Assembly (NCBI GenBank): GCA_008931825.1
Contig: QXVZ01026780.1
Coordinates: forward strand, 1 to 37,010
Source: Phallusia fumigata
Taxonomy: Eukaryota; Chordata; Ascidiacea; Phlebobranchia; Ascidiidae
Direction: 5' to 3'
Length of the DNA stretch: 37,010 bases
In this document: in pieces, positions 11,142 to 20,400 of the stretch
How the letters are laid out: every line of letters begins with the position of its first letter
Position numbering within the stretch: position 1 is the first letter of the stretch
The notes under the pieces: model-generated
Databases searched by the model: none
Seen by the model: the letters and a program-made list of their open reading frames with translations, nothing else
Told to the model about the DNA's origin: nothing
Program-made: the position numbers and the translations under genes

Positions 11142-11600
11142 TCCTGCTAAATATATACTGATAAACAAAGCGAAACACATTTTAGTTGCTTTCTAATTGT
11201 ATAAAAATGAAAAAAGTTTTTACTGCAACTCGCTACCAACTGGAGTTGCGACAAGTTGACTATATGCGTATATATACGTTCTGGTTTGTGCTATATATAC
11301 GTTTTGAAATCTGTTATGTTGCAACGTTCAGGTCACGTGATTCCATTGTTACTTCCGCATCTTACATGGCAACTTGATCTCTGCCTTTTATGTTTGTAAA
11401 TGAAATTCCAGCTTACTACTCCCACGAACTCTCTACCGTAATCTGAACGCGTTGTGTTGTGTTATGAACCTTTGCTTTAAACTTATTGTCAACATCCAGT
11501 TTCAAATTAGTTAAAATTGTTACCCGATCAATCAAAACATATTTAACATCAAAATATAGCCATGCTATGCTGCGCAACATTTTACCGTTGAGATTGGAAG
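11142..11600. repeat. Dispersed repeat unit R, copy 2
   Basis: Copy of 7,866-8,330. The open frames at 11,186-11,377 and 11,416-11,836 on both strands are within it and are not conserved as frames in the other copies. Confidence 0.85.
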
Positions 11601-11644
11601 TTAAACTGGCGACGGTTAAAAACAAAGCAGCATTCATTTATTTT

Positions 11645-12366
11645 GCACAAACATCTCGACAGAAAAGCGAAAGTGGTTACGGATTGACTAGATATTATTG
11701 GTGCCCACTTGCCTATTCAAACGCGTATGTAGAAAAAATGACCGTGTTGTTATTAATTACACATTTTACAGGATTCCTGTCGCTAGAGTTAAAAAAGGCT
11801 TTGTTGTGGACACTTTGTATCGTAAAGCACAAGTAACAAAAATTACTCATTTGTTGGTTTCAAAGCGGTGCGGCATAGAACAAAACTCAGGTGGTCGATA
11901 TGTGTTGATGGTTAACCAATGATGTCCTACGCTGCACAAAAAAGGATCTTAAAACTGCTAAACAGTCGATTACCTTCTTAACCGCGCATTGCACAATAGG
12001 TTTTGTGATCGTTACGTCAAGTCCGCAGTGGTCCTTTACCCATAATCCCTCAGTCAATTGGAGTGTTCCAATTCACATGTTGATTGCTGCCAATTTGTAA
12101 CTGCTGCGTAATTCAACATACATTATTTCGGACATTTTTTGTCATCTGTCACAGTCAAGCACGACATTTATTACCTCTAACGTGGGAAGGAAAACTTTAA
12201 ATACCAAGCGGACAATTCAGAATGGCACAGAGCACAAATTGCGTCACAGAGCCCTTGCGCGCGCAGTACTATCGCGGGTCGCCCTTAGGAAACCGTTTAA
12301 CTATGTCAAACAAATATCGCTTTGCACTTCGTAGGGAATACCAGCCGCATTTGTTTGTTGTTTTGT
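11645..12366. repeat. Dispersed repeat unit S, copy 2
   Basis: Copy of 8,395-9,062. It continues at its right end into unit T rather than unit P. Confidence 0.85.
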
Positions 12367-13085
12367 GATTTCTCGCCTTGACTCTCTTGTAATCTCTCGT
12401 GTTGATTGTATTAGAGAAGCATTGGTCGCAGCACTCCTTTTGGTATAAACGTTTGTGCAAGACTTTCGGAATTGTAAATAAATAAGTGCTGGTATCAGTT
12501 AACATTGTGCTTTTGGAGGTATTGACTGCTAAATTAATTTCTAATCATAAAGATCCATAAGCGAATAAACGACTCATGCGTAATCAACATAGAAAATTAC
12601 GTATCAGTTACCTTCTGTTAATTATGAGTACTTAATACAAGTCTCATACGTTTAACTGACCTTCCCATTTGGTGTTAGAGCGCCCCCATGCGTTGTTTAC
12701 CTGGGGAGTTGTACTTTACGTGTGGGGCAGCGTTACAACTGAGAAACCCGTTCAACCAGGCGTCATTGCTTACTTTTGATGTTTAGAAAAAAAAGGTGGC
12801 CGGTTAAAAATGGATGCCCGGTAATGTTATGTTGTGTACAATACTGAATTTGTTTGACATAGGTCACAGAGCTTATGAAGCATAATATCACTTTGTACAC
12901 CAAGTTGCTGATTCTCAGTCCAAAATACCCAGCAGGTTTTCACAACAGCCTGTATTTGAAACAATGCAGCTGTCCAAAGTGAAAAAGGAGCCAGCAAAAC
13001 AAGAGCAACAAGTACAGAATACACCCAAAATGAAACAAATATTTTTAATTTGTGTGATAATAATTAAAAAAACTTAAGTAGTGGC
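12366..13085. repeat. Dispersed repeat unit T, copy 1
   Basis: Recurs at 31,500-32,262 in the same orientation. Landmarks are 'tctcgccttgactctcttgt', 'ggtgttagagcgcccccatg', 'tgacataggtcacagagctt' and 'caatgcagctgtccaaagtg'. Parts recur inverted near 27,130-27,260 and 27,690-27,760. The shadow frame at 12,827-13,024 belongs to it. Confidence 0.85.
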
Positions 13086-13175
13086 AAATGTGCATGCACC
13101 GATATGTGCAAGCACATTTGGTGCACATTACGTTGGAAATGTGCAAGGGGCGAAATGTGCGCGCACAGCCCAGCT
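13085..13175. repeat. TGTGCGCGCACA-type repeat cluster, small
   Basis: Short cluster of 'atgtgcatgca', 'atgtgcaagcacat', 'ggtgcacat' and 'aaatgtgcgcgcaca' palindromes. Same type as the larger arrays at 29,721-29,955 and 31,077-31,370. Confidence 0.7.
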
Positions 13176-13650
13176 GTTGCTTTTAAACCACTGCTTTACT
13201 TGGTTGCGTAGTGTTAACCGACATACGTTTGCTAACGCTGTAACTATGATACATTACAATAACTTTGCTCCTATTTACAGTTCTATTGTGCTGTAGCATG
13301 TACTTATATACGTTTGGTCAAAAAGCGCAATGTTGTTAAATTTATAGCGCGTTGCTGAATCGCGTTGGAAAGGGTCGTTTAGAGTTAGTTGCGCGGTTTT
13401 CCGCGGATCTTCCAAAGGTCACTGCAGATCAAACTATTGGTTAGTGTGGCTGTGGGGTTTAATTATACCTCTTATATTGGTTACGTTTCTACCTTGGTAA
13501 AGTGATGCTTGCTTATGGTATTTAAACATATTGGGCTGATGTTTCTGATCTGAAATTTATGTTGTAGGTTTTTTGCAGAGCTGCACGTAGCTTGTGGACG
13601 TCAGAAAGGGGAATCGGCGATGAAGTACCCTGATTGTTCAACGCGGTTTC
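13176..13650. other. Unassigned spacer
   Basis: No gene or clear repeat recognised. Confidence 0.4.
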
Positions 13651-14062
13651 CAACGTAGCATCTACGTTGCCTAGAGTCAGCACTTTTACGTAAAAATAAC
13701 GTTTAAATTATACGTATAAATGACGTAATTGCACAACGTTAATCCCAACGTGGCATCTACGTCATCTGCACTCGAAACTGTTACGTAAAAATAACGTTTA
13801 AATCAAACGTATAAATGACGTCATTGCACCATGTAAATTCGAACGTGGCATCTAACTCGGCTGCAGTCGACACTATTACGTATAAATAACGTCATTGCGC
13901 AGGGTAAAATGACGTCCTGATTTACGTTTCAAAAACGTAATTTTAAACGTTTGTAGTTACGTTTTGTAAATTCGAACGTCGCATCTACGTCGTTTTGAAT
14001 CGACACATTTACGTAAAAAACGTTCGGTTTCAACGTCTTATCGACCAAACATAACCAAAATT
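13651..14062. repeat. 95-base tandem repeat dense in ACGT
   Basis: Unit starts at 13,651, 13,746 and 13,841 (95-base spacing), then 13,973, each with a version of 'aacgtggcatctacgt' followed by 'ttacgtaaaaataacgttta' and 'tataaatgacgtcattgca'. More than twenty TACG/ACGT/TGACG words fall in about 400 bases, far above the surroundings. Confidence 0.85.
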
Positions 14063-14107
14063 TATGTCGAATCGACGTCAAATTGTTAGCTGGGTTGTAT
14101 TTTTTCT

Positions 14108-14225
14108 GAGTCATGTCCTGACCTTCATGGCTACAACTTTTTTATATAACACCGACCAATAGGGAAGACGTGAGCTCTGTAAAGGGATCCACCATCTGTG
14201 AAATATTAACTTTTGCGAAATCCCT
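14108..14225. repeat. Direct repeat C, copy 1
   Basis: About 115 bases beginning 'tgagtcatgtcctgacc' that recur at 15,480-15,598 with a few changes. The pair flanks the interval containing the GC-richer relic at 14,510-14,880, but I see no other sign that they are long terminal repeats. Confidence 0.75.
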
Positions 14226-14509
14226 TACAGCAGAAGGTTGTAAACAACTCGTCTGATTTTACCACTGTTTCCGCAAAGATAGCCGACTGGCTAGAACAGG
14301 CCAATTATTATTTCCATGGGGCATTTTATCAATTTGTTTAGCAAAAAACAAACGTGGGGTTTGAACAAATTTACTTAAGAAAAGCAAAACAAAACCAGTC
14401 TTCGCGTTGCTCATCATTTTAGATCATATATCAAGCGTGTTTACCGACCAGGACGAAAAGTTTTGACTGTTTTAGAAAAAAATGGATGCAAAGGGGGGGG
14501 GACAAACGG

Positions 14510-14882
14510 GGGGTACCTCAAGATTCGACTGAGCCGCTTGACGCGGCCAATTTAACAACGGAAAAGTCTATGTCGGCACCTAGTATACTTTCATGACCAC
14601 AAATTCTCGACGTCGTCACGTCCAAAGTTTAGATCGCAGAAAGGCGATCGATGCCTCGTTGGAAAGGTCTACCCTTCCTCTCGAGCCTGCACCCCTCCAA
14701 GTTGCACCCCCGCGTAATTGTACTACCTAGGGGTCGTAAAAGTAATAGCAATGTTCGCCTTACTGTGACGTCACAATGCCTGGCTCTGGTCGACGTCCCA
14801 ACATCTCCCGTGATTGTTCGTACCAAGTTTCAAGCCGCCACGGCAAGTAGACCTCAAGTGTAAGACCGCCAAAAGGGGGTAC
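14510..14882 (+). pseudogene. GC-richer relic with broken reading frame
   Basis: Base composition is clearly richer in GC and CpG than either flank. An ATG at 14,594 opens about 45 Arg/Pro-rich codons to a stop near 14,731, and a second frame (14,651-14,863) continues from there as a normal-looking protein tail ending in SRPQV. Read together they look like one coding segment with a frameshift. 'gggggtacctc' occurs at both edges (about 14,512 and 14,875). No domain is recognised. It may be a fragment of a retroelement or a transferred gene. Confidence 0.3.
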
Positions 14883-15479
14883 CTCGGGCAAATTTGGAGC
14901 AGCTTTCATTTTCCACACTGAAGTGTTTTATGATGCATTTTACATGTATGTTTTGTCATATTTTGCCTACTAAATACCTCGTAAAGAGAATCAAAATTTT
15001 GTGTGTACTGCATATCCTTTTCGTTAAGATGCCTTTCTTTTGCCCTTACCTTAATTTTTTTTCGTTTTTATTATTTATGCAACCAGGGGTTTGTGCTATG
15101 CACGAAGTTTAATGCCACCATGATATATAGTGTTTCAGATAATTTTTAATCTGTTTTTTGCAATACAATACCTGCAAGTGGCCACATTTTTGCCAAAATT
15201 GCTGCATCTAGGGACTGTCTGAGAGCAGTTGCTCTATCTTTGAGTTTTAGTTTTTGCTGTGTACAAACCCTGGATTTGTGTGAGCCATAGAGCCTGCATA
15301 AAGCACATCTTCCGGAAAAGATTTCCTGATTGTAATAAGCCAAGCGCTTGTAATTAAGTGGGCGGTTGCCCAACGTGAGTGGCTTCTTAAACGATCTTTG
15401 CCTGGGGTTTTAGTGTCTGTTCTTAGGTAAATATTAACCAACATGTCGCAAAAATATAACCGAATTGCGTCATGTTTTT
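14883..15479. other. Unassigned spacer
   Basis: No supportable gene. Open frames at 14,894-15,112 and 15,146-15,444 lack splice context and have no paralogue in the window. Confidence 0.45.
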
Positions 15480-15598
15480 CTGAGTCATGTCCTGACCTTT
15501 ATGGCTACAACTTTTTTATATAACACCGACCAATAGGAAAGGCGTAAAGGGCTCTGTAAAGGGATCCACCCTCTGTGAAACATTAACTTTTGCGAAAC
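15480..15598. repeat. Direct repeat C, copy 2
   Basis: Second copy of 14,108-14,225. Confidence 0.75.
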
Positions 15599-15884
15599 TT
15601 TTGCAGAAACTTTTTTCCCCACGGGTATCTGCTTGGGTAAAATATCGAGGTTTACTTACCTGAGGATTCCTTTTCAAAAACAACTAACTGTAAAAAAACG
15701 GATCAGTAAGGTCGATGTTGTTTTCTGATGTTATTTTTGTCAGGTTATTTCATGGCGACAAAATTCTAATTGAAATGTGATAAAAATGTTGTGCAAGTTT
15801 AAATTAAGTTATTTTCATGTTAGTTTTTGAAATTGGTTCTGTGACATTATGCAGGTGTAGACAGACCAAGTTGCTGCTAGAGGG

Positions 15885-15960
15885 CGAGACAGCATTAGAA
15901 CCCACAGCCTTGTGACCACAAGTTTGTGGCGCTAACCACTCGGTTGTCTTGTCTTCAAAT
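15885..15960 (-). mobile_element. tRNA-derived SINE fragment
   Basis: On the minus strand 'gagtggttagcgcc' resembles a polymerase III A box and 'gtgggttctaatgc' a B box (GGTTCGAATCC), at tRNA-like spacing. It does not fold as an intact tRNA gene. Confidence 0.6.
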
Positions 15961-17230
15961 GTGGAGAAGTTGTTTACAATCATCTGCAGTGCGATTTTTC
16001 AATAAGTTTCCTTGGGGGTGGATCCAAGCTCTCGCGTCGGAGTTCTACAAAGAAGTTGCAGCCGTGCAAGTCAGGATAAGGCTCGGAATAAAAATGTCGC
16101 AGCAATCTGTATGGAGTTTTACAGACATAAAGTCACATAAGTACTTTAAACGGCCTAAATTGTGTTTAATAATGTGGGCCTGAAGATGCCAATCCATTTG
16201 GCGGGTTGTCTTAAAACTTAGAAAGGGAAATGTATTTATATTTGCATGTATGAAATACCAAACATAGCCATCGGCGGGTGGGCAATATTTTGAACCTTTG
16301 TATCCTTCCAAAAAAAATTTTTTTGGTGAAAGTTTGATTAGGATCACATATATTATGCTGGAAGAGACGAGGAATTGAAAGAAAACAAACCAGTAGATCG
16401 CACACAAAGAAAATTCATCTACTTGAGATAATTTTTGTCACTCATTTCTTCTCTATTTGGTCAAAACACTCTTTTTTCCCTGGGTATTCCCCTGGGGAAA
16501 ATAGCAGGTAGTCCTTTTCGGAGGGTCTAGGTTTTTTGGGGGGTTTTCTGTGTTTTTTTTAGGGTTATATGGGCGGTGTTTCTTTCCAGGGGTCCACGTT
16601 CAGAAGCAGCCAGCTGTAGAAAAATACGCCAATATACTAGATTTTTTCCGTCAGGATATTTGATGGTAACGATATGGCTTATAGCGTTTTTATGTCACTG
16701 GGAAACATATAAACTATTTAATTGGAAGTTTATTGTAAAACTACATTTGAATTTAACGGTAATACATTGGGGCGAAGATAGTAAGCTTTTGTACACCCCT
16801 GGAACACTTAATTATACCTCAGTAAATAAGATTAGTTGACATTGTGTAGGCCTTACTGTAAGTAGCAAATAGGGCCGATTTTATTGAATTTTTGTCTTTT
16901 CAGTTATTCATTTAAGCGTCTTAACACTGATAGCATTGTTTAAAATATAAAATATAAGTTAAAAGGTAAGTTATTGAACATAACCTTTTTGTTTACATTT
17001 TTTCGGTGTTTGTCTGATTTTCACCGAATCGCTTACTTTGGCAAAATAAACAAATTTAAGCCACCACACAATTAATTAAATTCCCAATCAGATTTAACTT
17101 GTATTAATATTGTGTTGTTGCTCTTGCATCCAAAATTTGAGATAACAAAGAGAGTTTTTTCAAGGTTAAAGGAAAAACAGTTGCCTACTTAACTGTTGAG
17201 ATTTACCCTTTCGTGAACAAACTAAACAAT
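15961..17230. other. Unassigned spacer
   Basis: No gene recognised. 15,600-15,760 and 16,480-16,680 share diverged words ('ggattccttttc', 'agctgtagaaaaata') and may be an old repeat. Longer frames at 16,045-16,407 and 16,576-16,839 look like chance. Confidence 0.4.
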
Positions 17231-17319
17231 ACAATGACATAAATGCTTAATGTTTTGAATCTTTGTTCAGCGAGACAAAGTGTAAAGCTTGCTTTAATTT
17301 CGAGTCCTACAGAAACCAC

Positions 17320-17335
17320 TTTTATCTTAGGTGCA
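17320..17335 (+). promoter_or_regulatory. Acceptor-like site just before the start codon
   Basis: 'cttttatcttag' ends at 17,330, five bases before the ATG at 17,336. This is the arrangement expected for a trans-spliced leader acceptor, or for a 5' untranslated intron. No core promoter is recognisable upstream. Confidence 0.35.
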
Positions 17336-17426
17336 ATGACAACCACAGAAGTAGTTTTGCTGATGGGCTTGTTGTTGTGCTGTGTGCAACTTTCGAATCA
17401 TTGCTCTAACTCACCCACGAAATGTG
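17336..17426 (+). CDS. Membrane-protein locus A, exon 1: signal peptide
   Basis: ATG at 17,336 starts MTTTEVV followed by a Leu-rich hydrophobic core (LLMGLLLCC) and a probable cleavage region before NHCSNS. The exon ends TGT-G at a consensus GTAAGT donor (17,427), phase 1. An in-frame ATG lies upstream at 17,243, but it would push the hydrophobic core 30 residues inward and an acceptor-like AG separates the two, so I prefer 17,336. The exon begins the + strand locus that runs to 23,284. It has no duplicate in the window, so any tandem cassette transcript would share it. The family is not recognised. Confidence 0.55.
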
Positions 17427-20400
17427 GTAAGTAAAGAAACACGACAGAACGTAGGTTTACCAATGTTTTAGAGTGTATTATTTGAGACTAGATATCGGAC
17501 TGTTGAAGCCTAAAATTTGTCGCAACAAAATGAACATGACGAGTCAAAACATGTCCTAAATGATTGTTACTCGTACTTTTTCATACTGGTTTTTGAAAGC
17601 TGTTTTCCAGCAAAGTGAAATTGTTAAAAATAATAAAACACCAGAAAATGTATCGCTCTTGCTGAGAATCGAACCTGCAACCCTCCGAACACATGTCAAT
17701 GATATTATTCTTATACAAGCCTCAAAACATTTTTTAACAGTTTCAGAGTAATGTTTTTTAAATAACGCAAAATATCTATGACAATAAGCAGGAAGAGTAA
17801 CCAGACAAAAACAACAAAGATGTTGATTTTCTATTGCAGATGTAAAAAGAAAACTGCGCACGGATGCCGCTTCCCACCAAAAACACGATGGTGATCAGGT
17901 GGAAACAACTAGTTTTTTCTAGTAGTGTGTTGGTAGACGAACTGTGTATCACTGTAAAACAGATATTTTGTGTTTATATTTTTTGAGAACAAGGACAAAT
18001 GGTTACACCCTAAAACGCAATACTACATGTTCGTGAAACACCAAAATTGTTTATTTTAATTTGGTTTCCGGGTTATTTTGTTAGAAAGTGATAATCTTAG
18101 TTACTAACACGGGGTTGTGGTAAAATGTTTAACCGGAAAAAAGGCTTTGTAAAAGTTACATTTTAAAAAGACGTTTTATTTATCGATATACTTTTTACTT
18201 TTTTAGTATTACAATGTTCTCAACGAGTGTTGCGGCTGCCCGGATGACAAATATTTTGAAGAACTTAAGGTTGTATCTTAGTTTTTGGGCTCATAATTAA
18301 TCATTTGTTTGGTGTAATACGCACTGTTCCTATTTTAGTCGTTAAATTTTTAACAAAACCGGATTTATTGTATAGACCGAAAACCAGATTGTCCTGATTT
18401 TTTTTTAAATGTGCGAAGGTTACGTACTGCTGAAGTAAACACAATTGCACATTAACGTCTACACCTGGGGTCGGCAACCTTTTCAACGCAGCGTGTCACT
18501 TTACAATTTACGTCGAAATGTTAATGACTTTGCATGCAATGTTGATGACGTCACATCTTAATGTTTCTGCGTTCAGTAGATTAATACAACCTGTAAATCT
18601 GGTCTGCACGTGCTCTCAGTAGCTCGTTGCTGCAATTGTCCGGCACTAAACGGTAAAAATACTAAACGCGATTAAACTAAACCTGCCATGAATGATCGTC
18701 TTGCGTCCCAACTGTGGCATGCAGGCTAAGGGGTGCAAACCGATGGTCTAAACTCAGTATGATTTTTATGTTTATTATTGAATTTTTTACTGCCTTAGGG
18801 GATGAATGGCGAAAAATGTCCCGACATGGCAATGAGTGAATGTGTCTTTAGTCTTCCTAAGAAAAGGAACGAGCCTGATGTTTATGAGCTTATCAAACAC
18901 AAGGTATTTTTTCTTATTTGTGTGTTTTTCTTGCCAACACCCACATATCCTAATACAAAAATCTTGATTTTTAATGACACTATTTAACGCTGTATCTACA
19001 TTTTGTGGAAAAGTTTATAAAAAGCGGTATACAACTATATGAAGTTGCCTTACTTCATGTTACCCGCTTAAGATAAAAGTTTGCTGTCAGCATCCATAGT
19101 CCAGAAGAGAAGTAAAATTGTTTTTCTGGCCGACAAGGGGTATTTGGCGAATGGTTGTCACAGTGCGACGTCTAGAGAGTAGATTTGTTTATCTCATATT
19201 TTGAGTGAAATAATTCAGTAAGATATTAAAGCGCGCGAGCTTTTTTCTTTTTTAAATTTTATGTAGGTACTTTCATCACTTTTCGTAGTGATATTGATGA
19301 TTTTAGAGGCAGTGCTATTCATGATCTTCTACCGTCTACTCAAACCATTCAAGGTATTTTCTTCTTTTATTAAGTCTTTTTATTGTTTATGTGTAAATAT
19401 AACATAACATGGTTTTTGATGGAAATTTGTTGTTGATAAAGGCTTTGTGAAAGTTACATTTTGAACAGACGTTTTATTTACCGATATACTTTTTACTTTT
19501 TTTGGAGTTTAATGCTTTACTCGAGTGCTGCATCTGCCCGGATGACAAATATTTTGCAGCACCCAAGGTTGTATCTTAGTTTTTGGGCGCATGATTAATC
19601 ATTTGTGTGGTGTAATACGCACTGTTTCTATTTTGGTCGTTAAATTTTAACAAAACCGGATTTATTATATAGACCGAAAACCAGATTGTCCTGATTTTTT
19701 TTAAATGTGCGAAGGATACGTACTGCTGAAGTAAACACAATTGCACATTAACGTCTACACCTGGGGTCGGCAACCTTTTCAACGCAGCGTGTCAGTTTAC
19801 AATTTACGTCAAAAAGTCGATGAATTCGCATGCAATGTTGATGACGTCACACGTTAAAGTTTCTGCGCTAGGCTAATCCTCATAATCTGTAAAATCTGGT
19901 TTGCACGTGCTTTCTGTAGCTCGTTGCTGCAGTTGTCCGGCACTAAACGGTAAAAATACTAAACACGACTAAACTAAACCTGCCATGAATGATCGTCTTG
20001 CGTGCCAACTGTGGCATGCATGCTAAGGGGTGCAAACCGATGGTCTAAACTCAGTATTATTTTTATGTTTATTATTGCATTTTTTTACTGCCTTAGGGGA
20101 TGAATGGCGAAGAATGTCCGGACATGACAATACATGTCTTTATTCTCCCTGCGCTTGATGTTTGTGAGCTTATCAAACACGAGGTATTTTTTCTTATTTG
20201 TGTGTTTTTCTTGCCAACACCCACATATCCTAATACAAAAATCTTGATTTTTAATGACACTATTTAACGCTGTATCGACATTTTGTGGAAAAGTTTATAA
20301 AAAGCGGTAAAGTTGCCGTACTTCAAGTTACTAATGTAAGATAAAAGTTTGCTGTCAGCATCCATAGGTCCAGAGGAGAATCGAAATCGTTTTTATGGCC

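Larger units (their letters stand above)
18143..19400 (+). repeat. Tandem cassette unit 1
   Basis: About 1.25 kb containing exons 3a, 4a and 5a with their introns. Repeated in the same direction at about 19,438-20,660. Introns are as similar as exons, so the duplication is relatively recent. The unit includes a hAT-like end motif at 18,465. Confidence 0.85.

Noticed and set aside
14108-15598. LTR retrotransposon bounded by the two copies of direct repeat C
   Set aside because: The repeats are only about 115 bases, lack TG...CA ends and a primer-binding site, and no gag or pol domain lies between.
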